A model generated the notes under the pieces. That model was not told where the DNA came from, searched no databases, and saw only the letters and a list, made by a program, of their open reading frames with translations. This document shows, piece after piece, positions 1-9,393 of a stretch of DNA of 64,000 bases. The translations under genes were made by a program, and so were the position numbers. Each line of letters opens with the position of its first letter. Positions within the stretch are counted from its first letter, which is position 1. The stretch is from Desulfonatronum sp. SC1 (GTDB taxonomy: Bacteria; Desulfobacterota; Desulfovibrionia; Desulfovibrionales; Desulfonatronaceae): NCBI RefSeq assembly GCF_003046795.1, contig NZ_PZKN01000005.1, positions 1-64,000 on the forward strand, given 5' to 3'.

Positions 1-26
1 GGACATGGGAGCTGTCACGGGGGTGG

Positions 27-887
27 TCATGGGGTCCTCGAGGCGGGAGCGGCCCGGGCCAGGGCGATCAACCTGGCGTAGACCTCCTTGGAAGACCATC
101 CATGAGCCGTGGCCGCGACCCGAGCGGCCACCTGTTTTGGCGGGCCGGTCAGCATCTCTTCCGACAGCATCTGGTCCACAACCACGTCCAAAGTCTTCTC
201 CCGAGCTTCCGGCGGGCCGACGAGCACGGTCATCTCGCCGCGAGGGTCCCACTCCATGTCCTGATGGCTTTCCAAACGGCCCAGAATAATCTGCTCATGC
301 TCCTTGGTCAATTCACGGGCCAGGCAAAGCTCCCGTGGCCCCAGACATTCCAAGGCCGTTTCCAGGGTGTCGCGCAGCCGGGAGTTGCGCTCGAAAAAAA
401 TCAGGGTAGTGGCCGCCTCGGCCCACGAAAGAAATAGCCGTCTTTGGTCCCCGGCCTGTCGAGGCAAAAAACCCAGAAAGGTGAACGGAGAGGGCGGAAG
501 GCCGGAAGCGCACAACGCTGCAACAGGAGCGCAGGGACCGGGAACCGGAGAAACCGGGAACCCAGCGTCCCAACAGGCCCGGACCAGCCGGTACCCCGGA
601 TCGCCGATCAGGGGTGTTCCGGCGTCGGAAATCAAGGCAACATCGTGCCCCTGTTCCAGAACGCTCAGGACCGAGGGAATCCGATCCCGCTCATTGTGCT
701 CGAAAAAGCTGCGCAGCGTCCCTTTGGGCACGACGCCGTGGCGCTGAAAAAACAGCCCGGCACGCCGGGTGTCCTCGGCCAGAATCAGGTCCGCACCTTC
801 AAGCGCCCCTTTGGCCCGGGGTGAAAAGTCACCAGGGTTGCCAAGGGTTCCGGCCACGACCCAAAGTCTGGGGGAAGGAAAAGGCAT
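27..887 (-). CDS. rsmI: 16S rRNA (cytidine1402-2'-O)-methyltransferase RsmI
   Basis: RsmI uses S-adenosylmethionine to methylate the ribose of C1402 in 16S rRNA, in the decoding centre. The 286-residue product has the family N-terminus ([16 protein letters not shown]), the ILAEDTRRAG motif and the SDAGTPLIGDPGYRLV segment typical of this tetrapyrrole-methylase fold, and it has normal family length. Its start lies inside the end of yraN (59-base overlap), so it is the last gene of the ribosome and tRNA operon on this strand. Nothing is odd about it apart from the long overlap. Confidence 0.95.
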   Translation of the reverse strand: MPFPSPRLWVVAGTLGNPGDFSPRAKGALEGADLILAEDTRRAGLFFQRHGVVPKGTLRSFFEHNERDRIPSVLSVLEQGHDVALISDAGTPLIGDPGYRLVRACWDAGFPVSPVPGPCAPVAALCASGLPPSPFTFLGFLPRQAGDQRRLFLSWAEAATTLIFFERNSRLRDTLETALECLGPRELCLARELTKEHEQIILGRLESHQDMEWDPRGEMTVLVGPPEAREKTLDVVVDQMLSEEMLTGPPKQVAARVAATAHGWSSKEVYARLIALARAAPASRTP

Positions 888-1233
888 CGGGAATGTGCTC
901 CAGTCGGTGTCCCTGGGCTGTGTGGATCACCGCGACCACGTCGAACCGGCATGGCCGCTCCCACCAGTCGCGCCGGCTGAGATAGTAGCTGGCAGCCCGG
1001 GTCAGCTTGGTGATTTTGGAGCGATTCACGCTTTGGGCCGGAGAGGTTCGGGCGCAAGCCCCACGGGTTCGAACCTCGACGAAAACCACGGTATCCCGGT
1101 CCTGACAGATCACGTCCACCTCGCCGGATTGGCAGCGCCAGTTGCGTTCCAGAATCTGAAAACCCAGTTCTTTCAGCAACTGAACAGCGGCGTCCTCGCC
1201 GATCCGTCCCTGGGTCAGATGTCCGGCAACCAT
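829..1233 (-). CDS. yraN: YraN family nuclease-like protein (UPF0102)
   Basis: This 134-residue protein has the YraN signature: G10-R-I-G-E-D-A-A at the N-terminus, then [21 protein letters not shown]. The last stretch resembles the D...ExK core of endonuclease-fold proteins, with Arg where Lys is usual. The cellular role of the family is not settled. I chose the ATG at 1231-1233, which overlaps the end of rnhB by 19 bases. A longer open frame upstream is only the shadow of rnhB. The order rplS-rnhB-yraN-rsmI is common in proteobacteria and supports the call. Confidence 0.9.
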   Translation of the reverse strand: MVAGHLTQGRIGEDAAVQLLKELGFQILERNWRCQSGEVDVICQDRDTVVFVEVRTRGACARTSPAQSVNRSKITKLTRAASYYLSRRDWWERPCRFDVVAVIHTAQGHRLEHIPDAFSFPQTLGRGRNPWQPW

Positions 1234-1904
1234 AGCTGCTTCTGCCGAGCATCCCGGCCGGTAGCGGCCAAAACGCCTTTGAAGGTCAGCCGATGCACCG
1301 GAGCCGGTCCGAGACGCCGCAGGGCCTCCAGGTGTCGGGCCGTGGGATAACCTTTGTGGATCGCCAAGTCGTAGCCCGGATGCCGGCGGTCCAGAAAGGT
1401 CAGGAGTTTGTCGCGAAAGGTCTTGGCCAGGATGGAGGCGGCGGATACAGCCGGAACCGTGGCGTCCGCCCTGACCACCGCCTGTTGGGGCATGTCCAGC
1501 GGAACCCGATGAGGCCCGTCCACGATCAACGCGTCCGGGCACACTTTCAGGGTGCGCACGGCCCGGGTCATGGCCAGCAGGGAAGCCCGCAGGATATTCA
1601 CCCGCTCGATTTCCCGCGGCCAAGCCAGTCCCAGGGACCAGGCCACCGCCTGATCTCGAACGGCACGGGCCACGCGCTCCCGAGCCTCGACCCGAAGTTT
1701 TTTGGAATCGGTTAGGCCGGGCAGATCGTACGATTCAGGGAGAATCACCGCCGCGGCCACCACGGGGCCGGCTAGACACCCCCGCCCGGCCTCGTCCAAC
1801 CCGGCGGTCAGACCGAGGCCGCGCGGCGCTTCTTCACCGACCAAAAGTCCGGGAAAAACTCCGGACAGTTGCCCAGTCGCGGGCCGATGCGTTGGCCCGG
1901 ACAT
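1215..1904 (-). CDS. rnhB: ribonuclease HII
   Basis: RNase HII removes ribonucleotides from DNA and RNA-DNA hybrids. The 229-residue protein carries the metal-binding start of the fold ([18 protein letters not shown]), the LTDSKKL motif and the ILAKTFRD segment expected for the family. It has an extra N-terminal stretch of about 30 residues before the catalytic domain, so the true start could be internal. It follows rplS by only 8 bases and overlaps yraN, consistent with one transcript. Confidence 0.95.
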   Translation of the reverse strand: MSGPTHRPATGQLSGVFPGLLVGEEAPRGLGLTAGLDEAGRGCLAGPVVAAAVILPESYDLPGLTDSKKLRVEARERVARAVRDQAVAWSLGLAWPREIERVNILRASLLAMTRAVRTLKVCPDALIVDGPHRVPLDMPQQAVVRADATVPAVSAASILAKTFRDKLLTFLDRRHPGYDLAIHKGYPTARHLEALRRLGPAPVHRLTFKGVLAATGRDARQKQLWLPDI

Positions 1905-1912
1905 GAAAAACC

Positions 1913-2266
1913 CTAGTTGTCCCAGGCGTTCTTGGACTTGATCCGGCTGGCCTTGCCCCGGAGTTTGCGAAGATAAAAAATCCGGCTACGACGGACTCGG
2001 CCTTCGCTGAGAACTTCCACGCGCTCGATGAAGGGGGAATGCAGAGGGAAAATGCGTTCCACGCCGATTCCATCGGACATTTTGCGCACGGTGAAGGTGG
2101 CGTTGGTGGTGCCGCGATGCCGACAGAGCACCACACCTTCGAACATCTGAATCCGTTCTTTGTCACCCTCGATGATCCGGACATGCACCTTGACCGTATC
2201 TCCGGCCTTGAACTGCGGGATGTCCATTCGCATCTGGGAATATTCGATCTTTTTCATCAAATCCAT
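1913..2266 (-). CDS. rplS: 50S ribosomal protein L19
   Basis: L19 sits at the interface of the two ribosomal subunits. The 117-residue protein shows the family core ([20 protein letters not shown], then [11 protein letters not shown]). I chose the ATG at 2264-2266 because AAGGAG lies 8 bases upstream; an in-frame TTG two codons earlier has poorer spacing. It follows trmD by 70 bases in the usual rpsP-rimM-trmD-rplS order. Confidence 0.97.
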   Translation of the reverse strand: MDLMKKIEYSQMRMDIPQFKAGDTVKVHVRIIEGDKERIQMFEGVVLCRHRGTTNATFTVRKMSDGIGVERIFPLHSPFIERVEVLSEGRVRRSRIFYLRKLRGKASRIKSKNAWDN

Positions 2267-2336
2267 GACCAAGTCTCCTTATGAATCAAGTAAATGTATT
2301 GCGGCCGAACGAAGCCGGACGAAACGGGGCAGGACA

Positions 2337-3632
2337 TCAGCCGTTGTCGCCCAGTATCCGATCTAGCATAATGGCCGCCGCGGCGCGTACCGAAAGATGG
2401 TTGTAGTCGCTGAAACAGCGCACCGGGCGCAGTGTTCCGACGCAGTGTTCCAGTACCTCCTGGGCCAACCCGTACCCCGTGCCCAGGACCAGTAAAACCG
2501 GCTGGTCCTCCAGCAGGTCGCGAGTCTGGGGATAGGTCATGCTCCCCGCGCCCTGGGCCGAAGTGGCCACCAGCACCGGCCGCTTGCCACACCGTTCGGC
2601 CACCGCGTCAGCGGCCTGCTCCAGGCCGTCCACGACGCTCACCAAGCGCAACGCCTCCCCCCGATCCGGGTTTGCCGCGGCCCCTGGCCCGCTCAGCCAG
2701 TGGCCCAGCAGACGATTGGCCAACTGCTGTTGGTCCCGCAAGGGGGTGCAGATGAAATAGCCGCCCAGGCCGTATGTACGAGAACAGCGGGCAATATCGT
2801 GGATGTCCAGATTTGTCAAAGAAACCGCCCCGCTCTGCCCGAACTTGTTCAGAACCGGAGCATGGACCAAGGCCAGGAAACAGTTTCTGGCCGCCAGTCG
2901 CCGCCCCTTGGCCAACTCCCGCAAGGTCCGGATGTCTCCTGGCTCCAGCGCGGCCCTGGGCAACAGGTCCGGGCGCGATTCCAGGGTTGTCCGCAAAGAC
3001 TCCTCTCGTCGCCAGGCCGCGACCTTGGCATGATCCCCGGACAGAAGAATCTCCGGCACCCGCAAATCTTCAAAAACCTCCGGCCTGGAGTAGTGTGGAT
3101 ACTCCAGCAGGCCGCGCACGAAACTTTCGTCCGCCGAGGACTCCTCGTGGCCCATGAACCCAGGCAAAAGCCGGGATACCGATTCCAGGACGTGCAGGGC
3201 GGGCGTCTCTCCGCCATTGAGTACCACGCCGCCCACGCTGACCTTTTCCAGGGGAAACAGGGACTCCAAACGGTGGTCGATGCCCTCGTACCGTCCACAA
3301 ATCAGGGTCACGACCGGCTCTTCGGCCAGGGACGCTGCCAGGTCGTGATCCAGCGGTCGGCCCTTGGGACACAGCAAAACCATCCTGCCAGGCGCTTCCC
3401 TGGACGCTTCCAGGGACCGCAGGGCCGTCACCAGCGGCGGCAGGGTCATGACCATGCCCGGCCCGCCGCCGTAAGGCCGGTCGTCCACGCTGCGATGTCG
3501 ATCCACGGCGAAATCCCGCGGATTGATCAACCGAACCGTGACCGTCTCCTGCTCCAGAGCCTTTCCCAGCAAGCCGCATTGCAGCGCCGAAGCGAAAAAC
3601 TCCGGAAAAAGCGTGACGATGTTGAACTGCAT
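2337..3632 (-). CDS. trmD: tRNA (guanine37-N1)-methyltransferase TrmD fused to a C-terminal RNA methylase-like domain
   Basis: TrmD makes m1G37 next to the anticodon and prevents frameshifting. Residues 1 to about 245 are a complete TrmD, starting MQFNIVTLFPEFF and containing DDRPYGGGPGMVM, ICGRYEGIDHR and the VLNGGE loop of the knotted SAM site. The protein continues to 431 residues. The C-terminal part (from about residue 255) begins LALVHAPVLNKFGQSGAVSLTNLD and ends in a second SPOUT-like pattern (VLVLGTGYGL, YNHLSVRAAAAIMLDRI), which fits the RNA_Me_trans family. This fusion is known in Desulfovibrio relatives; the substrate of the second domain is unknown to me. The ATG at 3630-3632 matches the conserved N-terminus. 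Confidence 0.92.
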   Translation of the reverse strand: MQFNIVTLFPEFFASALQCGLLGKALEQETVTVRLINPRDFAVDRHRSVDDRPYGGGPGMVMTLPPLVTALRSLEASREAPGRMVLLCPKGRPLDHDLAASLAEEPVVTLICGRYEGIDHRLESLFPLEKVSVGGVVLNGGETPALHVLESVSRLLPGFMGHEESSADESFVRGLLEYPHYSRPEVFEDLRVPEILLSGDHAKVAAWRREESLRTTLESRPDLLPRAALEPGDIRTLRELAKGRRLAARNCFLALVHAPVLNKFGQSGAVSLTNLDIHDIARCSRTYGLGGYFICTPLRDQQQLANRLLGHWLSGPGAAANPDRGEALRLVSVVDGLEQAADAVAERCGKRPVLVATSAQGAGSMTYPQTRDLLEDQPVLLVLGTGYGLAQEVLEHCVGTLRPVRCFSDYNHLSVRAAAAIMLDRILGDNG

Positions 3633-3651
3633 GCCGCCTGAGTCCTGGTCC

Positions 3652-4206
3652 TTATCCTTCTTCGCCCAGATACAATTCCAGAAGCCCCGGCGGCGGATCA
3701 ATGCGCACCGTCGCGGTCGTCCTGTCCGCTTCCAGAACGAAATCCTGGTGCGCAGGAAAGAGCACTTCTTGGCCAGACTCGGTGCGAATGCTCCAGATTT
3801 CCTGGCCGACTCCGGATCCGGCACTTGAGTTGACGCTCTCGATCCGGCCCAGCAGTTTGCCGGAAGGCAGCAGCACTCGCATGCCGATCAGCTCATGAAT
3901 GTAGATGTCCTCGTCCGAACGATTGGGCAGGTCTTCAGGGCGCGCCAGCAACTCCGCCCCGCGCACCTGCTCCACCTCGTCCCGCCCCTGGACCTGGTCC
4001 AGGCGCAGCAGAAGCCGTGCGTTGTGCATTCTCCAGGAGGTCACGGCCACTGGACGCGGACGATCTCCAGGAGTGCGGCGCAGGTACAGACACGGAACAT
4101 GAGCAAAAAAATCAGGGGAGTCCACGTGCACTTTGACACTGAACTCCCCTGCCAAACCATGCGGCTTGATCACTTCTCCGACCAGGACCAACGGCTGCTC
4201 GGGCAT
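3652..4206 (-). CDS. rimM: 16S rRNA processing protein RimM
   Basis: RimM helps assemble the 30S head and binds ribosomal protein S19. The 184-residue protein has the two-part structure of the family: an N-terminal beta-barrel opening LVGEVIKPHGLAGEFSVKV, and a PRC-barrel part from about residue 100 (IYIHELIGMRVLLPSGKLLGRI). It lies 19 bases upstream of trmD and 11 bases after khpA, the standard operon order. Confidence 0.95.
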   Translation of the reverse strand: MPEQPLVLVGEVIKPHGLAGEFSVKVHVDSPDFFAHVPCLYLRRTPGDRPRPVAVTSWRMHNARLLLRLDQVQGRDEVEQVRGAELLARPEDLPNRSDEDIYIHELIGMRVLLPSGKLLGRIESVNSSAGSGVGQEIWSIRTESGQEVLFPAHQDFVLEADRTTATVRIDPPPGLLELYLGEEG

Positions 4207-4217
4207 GTCGAAACCGC

Positions 4218-4448
4218 CTATTCGATGATTTCCAAAACAACCCGCTTGTCGGCCTTGGCCGAAGCGGCGGCGAGAATCGTGCGCAAGGCCTTGGCCGTCC
4301 GACCCTGCTTGCCGATCACCTTGCCCAGATCTTCCTTGGCCACACGCAGTTCCACCACGGAGGACTGTTCACCCTCCACCAGGGAAACCTGCACGGCTTC
4401 GGGTTGATCCACCAAGGACGTGGCAATGTACTCGATGAGTTCCTTCAT
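4218..4448 (-). CDS. khpA: KhpA-type KH-domain RNA-binding protein
   Basis: A 76-residue single KH-domain protein with the GxxG RNA-binding loop in [16 protein letters not shown]. Proteins of this size between rpsP and rimM are KhpA, which pairs with KhpB and binds RNA. The ATG at 4446-4448 begins MKELIEYI, the conserved start; the open frame extends further upstream without similarity to the family. Confidence 0.93.
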   Translation of the reverse strand: MKELIEYIATSLVDQPEAVQVSLVEGEQSSVVELRVAKEDLGKVIGKQGRTAKALRTILAAASAKADKRVVLEIIE

Positions 4449-4553
4449 GCCGTCTTCACTCCGTAAAAGCTCATCGACGTGGAACAGTTCAAAAAAACGT
4501 CTGGGCCCGCGACGTATGAAACATGCGGACGACAAACGTTTTTCAACGAACCG

Positions 4554-4808
4554 CTAGGCCTGGGTTTGATTGAAGCCTACCTTGGTCAGCAGCGAGCGAA
4601 CCGTGTCCGTGGGCTTGGCGCCCTTGGCAATCCACTCGCGGACCTTGTCCGTGTCGATCTTCAGTTCGTTGGGCTCTTTCATCGGGTTGTAGTAGCCGAG
4701 AAAATCCAAAGCGCGGCCGTCACGGCGGGTTTCGCTGTTCAGGGCGACGATGCGGTAAAACGGCTTCTTCTTGGAGCCCATCCGGGTCAGTCTGATTCTC
4801 ATTGCCAT
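4554..4808 (-). CDS. rpsP: 30S ribosomal protein S16
   Basis: S16 is a structural protein of the small subunit. The 84-residue product has the family core [19 protein letters not shown] followed by FLGYYNP. The ATG at 4806-4808 is preceded by a GAGAGGA purine run; a longer upstream frame is not conserved. It is separated from ffh by 74 bases and leads the ribosome-maturation part of the operon. Confidence 0.97.
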   Translation of the reverse strand: MAMRIRLTRMGSKKKPFYRIVALNSETRRDGRALDFLGYYNPMKEPNELKIDTDKVREWIAKGAKPTDTVRSLLTKVGFNQTQA

Positions 4809-4882
4809 TGCTGCGTTCCTCTCTTCAAGTTGATCTGAAATGTTGTCGTGAAATGGGAGCATCAATTTCCGCCGACGGATGA

Positions 4883-6334
4883 TCAGCGGCGTTTTTTCTT
4901 GCGCCGTTCCTTTTTCTTCTTGGTCGCGGACTTGGTCCCGAGCTTCGGCATGCCCGCGGGAAGCCCCAAGCCGCCCATACCGCCGGGCAAGCCCATTCCT
5001 CCAGAGCCGGAGGGCATCTTCATCCCTCCAAGACCTCCTCCGCTGGTCATTTTCTTCATCATCTTCTGCATCTGCTCGAAATTTTTCAACAGCGCGTTCA
5101 CGTCCTGGACTTTCACGCCGCTGCCCTTGGCCACCCGGAGCTTGCGGTTCGCGTTCATCAGCTTGGGGTTCTTGCGCTCCGCCGAAGTCATGGAGTTGAT
5201 GATCGCCTCCATGCGGCCCATTTCCTTTTCCGGCATCTTCATCTCGCCAAGCTGCTTGCGCACATCGCCCATGCCCGGAATCAGCTTGAGCATGCCCTCC
5301 AGGGAGCCAAGCTTGCGCAACCGGCGCATCTGGACGCGAAAATCCTCCAGGTTGAACTCGGCCTTCTGCATCTTTTTCTGCAGGGCCTCGGCTTCATCCT
5401 GGTCGATGGAGCCCTGGGCCTTTTCGATCAGCGAGAGGATGTCGCCCATGCCCAGGATGCGTGAAGCCACGCGGTCCGGGTGGAAGGCCTCCAGGTCGCT
5501 GACCTTTTCGCCCATGCCCACGAACTTGATCGGCTTGCCGGTCACGGACTTGATGGACAGGGCCGCGCCGCCCCGGGCGTCGCCTTCCATCTTGGTCAGC
5601 ACGATGCCGGACAGATCCAGAAGCTCGTCGAACTTGACCGCCACATTGACCGCGTCCTGACCGGTCATGGCGTCGGCCACGAAGAGAATCTCCTGGGGAC
5701 TGAGAGCCTGCTTCACGGCCACCAGCTCTTCCATCAGCAACTCGTCGATGTGCAGCCGCCCGGCCGTGTCCACAAGGAGAACGTCCAAACCCTTGCGGGT
5801 CGCCTCGTCCCGGGCCTGGAGGCAGATGTCCACGGGCCGCATCTGGGCGGTGGAGGCAAAGGCCGGAACCTCCAGTTGGGAAGCCAGTTTGTGGAGTTGA
5901 TCGATGGCGGCGGGGCGGTAGACGTCCGCGGGAACCAGGTAGGGGGAACGCTTCAGGCGGCGCAGATGCAGGGCCAGCTTGGCCGCGGTGGTCGTCTTTC
6001 CCGATCCCTGCAATCCGACCAGCATGATGACCACCGGCGGCTTGCCCTGCAGTTGCAGCCCCAGATGCTCCCCGCCCAGTAAATCGACCATTTCGTCGTG
6101 GACGATCTTGACCACCTGCTGACCGGGCGTCAGGCTGCCCAAAACATCCTGGCCCATGGCCCGTTCCCGGACCCGTTCCACGAAGTCCTTGACGACCTTA
6201 AAATTGACGTCCGCCTCCAGCAAGGCCAGACGTACCTCGCGCAGGCCTTCCTGGATGCTCTTCTCATCCAATCGGCCGTGACCGCGGATTTTTTTGAAGA
6301 CGGATTGCAGACGATCCGCTAAACTGTCGAACAT
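4883..6334 (-). CDS. ffh: signal recognition particle protein Ffh
   Basis: Ffh is the GTPase of the signal recognition particle and delivers nascent membrane proteins to FtsY. The 483-residue protein has the N domain, then the G domain with the P-loop [24 protein letters not shown] and [14 protein letters not shown] methionine-rich M domain follows from about residue 325 ([15 protein letters not shown]). The tail is Gly/Met/Pro-rich and ends in a lysine/arginine cluster. It is the first gene after a sigma-70-like promoter. Confidence 0.97.
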   Translation of the reverse strand: MFDSLADRLQSVFKKIRGHGRLDEKSIQEGLREVRLALLEADVNFKVVKDFVERVRERAMGQDVLGSLTPGQQVVKIVHDEMVDLLGGEHLGLQLQGKPPVVIMLVGLQGSGKTTTAAKLALHLRRLKRSPYLVPADVYRPAAIDQLHKLASQLEVPAFASTAQMRPVDICLQARDEATRKGLDVLLVDTAGRLHIDELLMEELVAVKQALSPQEILFVADAMTGQDAVNVAVKFDELLDLSGIVLTKMEGDARGGAALSIKSVTGKPIKFVGMGEKVSDLEAFHPDRVASRILGMGDILSLIEKAQGSIDQDEAEALQKKMQKAEFNLEDFRVQMRRLRKLGSLEGMLKLIPGMGDVRKQLGEMKMPEKEMGRMEAIINSMTSAERKNPKLMNANRKLRVAKGSGVKVQDVNALLKNFEQMQKMMKKMTSGGGLGGMKMPSGSGGMGLPGGMGGLGLPAGMPKLGTKSATKKKKERRKKKRR

Positions 6335-6380
6335 GGGGTATCCGGACTTGAAGCTTCAAGAAACAAAACGAAAACATATG

Positions 6381-6409
6381 CCAATATCGGAGAGCCGGAC
6401 CGGAGTCAA
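6381..6409 (-). promoter_or_regulatory. probable sigma-70 promoter of the ffh-rpsP-trmD operon
   Basis: Read on the minus strand, TTGACT (6404-6409) is followed after 17 bases by TATTGG (6381-6386), about 50 bases upstream of the ffh ATG. This is a pattern match only. A 14-base perfect palindrome, CTTGAAGCTTCAAG (6347-6360), lies between it and the gene. Confidence 0.5.
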
Positions 6410-6450
6410 CCGCCCGCATAAAGCCGACGCAAGGTGAATTCGCCCTGCCG

Positions 6451-6475
6451 TTTTTGTAATCCGAACTTGCAAAAA
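6451..6475. promoter_or_regulatory. inverted repeat, candidate enhancer site upstream of the sigma-54 promoter
   Basis: TTTTTG (6451-6456) and CAAAAA (6470-6475) form a gapped inverted repeat in an AT-rich patch about 95-120 bases upstream of the sigma-54 promoter. This is the distance at which enhancer-binding activators usually sit. The arms are short and AT-rich, so chance is a real alternative. Confidence 0.3.
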
Positions 6476-6568
6476 TGCACGTTTTTTGAAAGATTCCCAA
6501 CGCGCAAGAGTTCGACGCGGACCCCGACGGCGGCAGGAACATCTTTGAAAACCTCTGGTTTCCGTCCA

Positions 6569-6584
6569 TGGCACATCCGTTGCT
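6569..6584 (+). promoter_or_regulatory. sigma-54 (RpoN) promoter of the importer operon
   Basis: TGGCAC, five bases, then TTGCT matches the -24/-12 consensus TGGCAC-N5-TTGCW at every fixed position, with GG at 6570-6571 and GC at 6582-6583. Transcription would start near 6595, giving a leader of about 100 bases before the binding-protein gene at 6697. RpoN promoters need an activator ATPase, so this operon is probably switched on by nitrogen status or by a substrate sensor that is not in the window. Confidence 0.8.
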
Positions 6585-6696
6585 ATCGATCCTTTTCGTC
6601 GCCGGATTCCGCGCACGGCAACCCGGCAGTCAGATCCGGCGACCACGTTCGTCGCCCAGCCCCTCACCCCAAAACGCTCCCGCTTGGAGGAACCCC

Positions 6697-7743
6697 ATGC
6701 TCAAGACCTTGTCCTCGCTGTCTTCCCGCATCACCCTGAGTTTGTCCACGCTGTGCTTATGCCTGGGCCTGTCCCTTGTCCTGACCGCCTCCGCCTCGGC
6801 CCAAACCCCGGTCCGCTTCACCCTGGACTGGAAGTTCGAGGGCCCCATCGCGCCTTATCTGCTGGCCCATGCCCGCGGCTACTTCGCCGAGGAAGGGCTG
6901 AACGTGACCATCGACTCCGGCACCGGATCGGCCGGGGCCGTGAACCGGGTCGCCTCCGGGGCCTACGACGTCGGCTTCGCGGACATCAACGCCATGATCG
7001 AGTTCAACGTGGGCAACCCGGACCAGGCCCTGAAGGCCGTGTTCATGATCTACGATCACCCGCCCTTCGCCATTTTCACGAAAAAGGAAAGCGGCATCCA
7101 GACCCCGGCGGACTTGGCAGGCAAGACCCTGGGCGCACCGGTCTTCGACTCCCCGCGCAAGACCTTTTCCGCCTTTGCCGCGGCCACCGGCCTGGACGCC
7201 GATGCCGTGAACTGGACCTCCATGGACCCGCCCCTGCGCGAGCCCATGCTCCTGCGCGGCCAGGTGGACGCCATTTCCGGCTTCTATTTCACCAGCCTGC
7301 TCAACCTGGAGAACCTGGGCATTCCCGCCGACGACCTGACGGTCTTTCTGTATCCGGACTATGGCGTTAATCTGTACGGCAACGCCATCATCGTCTCCCC
7401 GCAACTGGCCGCCCAGCCCGAAGTGGTCAAGGGCTTCCTGCGCGCCGTGGTTCGGGGTTGGGCTGAAACCCTGGAAGATCCAGCAGCGGCCATCGCCTAC
7501 GTCCGCCAACGGGACGGCCTGATCGACGTGGACCTGGAAACCCGTAGACTGAAGCTGGCCATCGAGACCAGCGTGGCCACGGAATACGCCGCTGCCAACG
7601 GCATGGGCGACGTGGACGACGAGCGCCTGGCCAAGGCCATCGCCGAAGTGGTCAACGCCTTTGGTCTCTCCACAACACCCGCTCCGGAAGCTGTTTTCGA
7701 CCGCTCCTTCCTGCCCGATCAAGAAACCCGGTCCATCTTCTAA
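6697..7743 (+). CDS. ABC importer substrate-binding protein, NMT1/THI5-like (NitT/TauT type)
   Basis: This periplasmic protein captures the substrate for the importer encoded by the next two genes. The 348-residue product has a signal peptide (a hydrophobic stretch, then ASASAQ) and a mature part typical of the THI5-like fold: RFTLDWKFEGPIAPYLLAHARGYF, GTGSAGAVNRVASG, VGFADINAMI. The ATG at 6697 has TTGGAGG a few bases upstream; the frame also opens further upstream, but that part covers the promoter. Members of this family bind pyrimidines, taurine, nitrate or riboflavin-like compounds. Next to a purine-type catabolic cluster, an N-heterocycle is a reasonable guess. The substrate cannot be read from the sequence. 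Confidence 0.85.
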   Translation: MLKTLSSLSSRITLSLSTLCLCLGLSLVLTASASAQTPVRFTLDWKFEGPIAPYLLAHARGYFAEEGLNVTIDSGTGSAGAVNRVASGAYDVGFADINAMIEFNVGNPDQALKAVFMIYDHPPFAIFTKKESGIQTPADLAGKTLGAPVFDSPRKTFSAFAAATGLDADAVNWTSMDPPLREPMLLRGQVDAISGFYFTSLLNLENLGIPADDLTVFLYPDYGVNLYGNAIIVSPQLAAQPEVVKGFLRAVVRGWAETLEDPAAAIAYVRQRDGLIDVDLETRRLKLAIETSVATEYAAANGMGDVDDERLAKAIAEVVNAFGLSTTPAPEAVFDRSFLPDQETRSIF

Positions 7744-7760
7744 GGGCGATCTTCCACCCC

Positions 7761-8627
7761 ATGACATCGCAAGCAGATCACGCGGACCCGCACGGCCAAA
7801 CCGGCCGTGCGGGCCTGTTCGTTGAAATAAAGGACGTCGACCTGGCCTATGGCGAGGACGCCGAAAGCCTGGCCGTCCAAGGACTGAACCTGGATATCCG
7901 CGAAGGGGACTTCGTGGCCGTGGTCGGTCCGTCCGGATGCGGCAAGTCCACCCTGCTCAAGCTGGTCACCGGCCTGATGCCCCCGACCCGGGGCGCGGTC
8001 TTCGTGGACGGCAACCGGGTCAACGGCACGCTCTCCTTCGTGGGCATGGCCTTCCAGAACCCCACCCTCCTGCCCTGGCGCGACACCCTGCGCAACATCA
8101 TGCTCCCCCTGGAAATCGTGGAGCCCCACCGCGGCCGACTGCGCAAGGAAAAGGCCGCCTATCTGGAACGGGCCCGCAACCTGTTGCGGACCGTGGGTTT
8201 GGCGCCCTACGAATCCAAGCAACCTTGGGAACTCTCCGGCGGCATGCGCCAGCGGGCCAATCTCTGCCGCGCCCTGATCCACGATCCCCGCCTGCTGATG
8301 CTGGACGAGCCTTTCGGGGCCCTGGACGCCTTCACCCGTGAAGAATTGTGGTGCGTGCTGGCCGATCTGCGCCGCGCCAAGCAGCTCACCGTGGCCCTGG
8401 TGACCCACGATCTGCGCGAGGCCGTGTTCCTGGCGGACACGGTCCACGTGATGAGCAGCCGTCCCGGACGCATCGTGCACAGCCGCCGCGTGGACCTGCC
8501 AGGACCGCGCACCCTGGAAACCTGCTACGAACCGGCCTTCGTGGACATCGTCCACGAGCTGCGCGGCCACATCGAACGCGTGCGCTGCGACGGCCCCCAA
8601 GGAATAGCCGATGTCCCCACTGCGTAA
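7761..8627 (+). CDS. ABC importer ATP-binding protein, NitT/TauT type
   Basis: The ATPase subunit energises the importer. The 288-residue protein has Walker A (GPSGCGKSTLLKL), a Q-loop (MAFQNPTLLPW), the signature LSGGMRQRANLCRAL, Walker B (LLMLDEPFGALD) and the switch histidine in VTHDLREA. It sits 17 bases after the binding-protein gene and overlaps the permease gene by 17 bases, so the three are translated together. The closest family by motif is SsuB/TauB. Confidence 0.93.
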   Translation: MTSQADHADPHGQTGRAGLFVEIKDVDLAYGEDAESLAVQGLNLDIREGDFVAVVGPSGCGKSTLLKLVTGLMPPTRGAVFVDGNRVNGTLSFVGMAFQNPTLLPWRDTLRNIMLPLEIVEPHRGRLRKEKAAYLERARNLLRTVGLAPYESKQPWELSGGMRQRANLCRALIHDPRLLMLDEPFGALDAFTREELWCVLADLRRAKQLTVALVTHDLREAVFLADTVHVMSSRPGRIVHSRRVDLPGPRTLETCYEPAFVDIVHELRGHIERVRCDGPQGIADVPTA

Positions 8628-9372
8628 GAACCTGGAGCGCTACTCCCCGGTGATCGTCACCGTGGCCATGTTCGTGGCTTGGGAAGCCGTCTCCCGGCTG
8701 GCCAAAATCCCCAGCTACATCCTGCCGCCGCCCAGCGAGGCCGTGATGGCCGGATACGAGTTCGCCGGCCCCATCAGCAAGCACGCCTTGCAGACCCTCT
8801 ACACCACCCTGGCCGGATTCGGGCTGGCCGTGGTCTTCGGCATGCTCGTGGGCGTGATCATCGGCTCGTCCAAACTGCTCTACCGGGCCTTTTACCCGAT
8901 CCTGATCGGCTTTAATTCCGTGCCCAAGGTGGCCTTGGTGCCCCTGCTGGTGATCTGGTTCGGGATCGGCACGGTCCCGGCGATCATCACCGCGTTTTTG
9001 ATCTCCTTCTTTCCCGTGGTGGTCAACGTGGCCACCGGCCTGGCCACCATCGAGCCGGAGTTGGAGGACGTGCTCCGGGTCCTGGGCGCGTCCAGGCTCA
9101 CCATTCTGCTCAAGGTGGGCATCCCCAATTCCATGCCTTATTTCTTCGCCTCCTTGAAAATCGCCGTGACCCTGGCCTTTGTCGGCTCGGTAATCTCCGA
9201 AACCGTGGCCTCCAACGAGGGCATCGGCTACCTGATGATGTCCGCCAGCGCCCGGTTCAACGTGCCCCTGGTCTTTGCCGGACTGATCGTCATCGCGGCC
9301 ATGGGCATCGGCATGTACGCCATCTTCGCGGCCCTGGAAAAGCGGACCACGGGTTGGGCCTTCCGAAGCTAA
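8611..9372 (+). CDS. ABC importer permease, NitT/TauT type
   Basis: The membrane channel of the importer. The 253-residue protein has about six hydrophobic segments. It contains an EAA-type coupling loop (ELEDVLRVLGASRLTILLKVGIPNSMP) that contacts the ATPase. The N-terminus is cytoplasmic-looking (MSPLRKNLERYSP). The start overlaps the end of the ATPase gene. No substrate-specific feature is visible. Confidence 0.93.
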   Translation: MSPLRKNLERYSPVIVTVAMFVAWEAVSRLAKIPSYILPPPSEAVMAGYEFAGPISKHALQTLYTTLAGFGLAVVFGMLVGVIIGSSKLLYRAFYPILIGFNSVPKVALVPLLVIWFGIGTVPAIITAFLISFFPVVVNVATGLATIEPELEDVLRVLGASRLTILLKVGIPNSMPYFFASLKIAVTLAFVGSVISETVASNEGIGYLMMSASARFNVPLVFAGLIVIAAMGIGMYAIFAALEKRTTGWAFRS

Positions 9373-9393
9373 CCCTTCACCAAGGAATCGTTC

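Noticed and set aside
6568-6696. Earlier in-frame ATG for the binding-protein gene
   Set aside because: It overlaps the sigma-54 promoter, and the extra 43 residues precede the real signal peptide at 6697.
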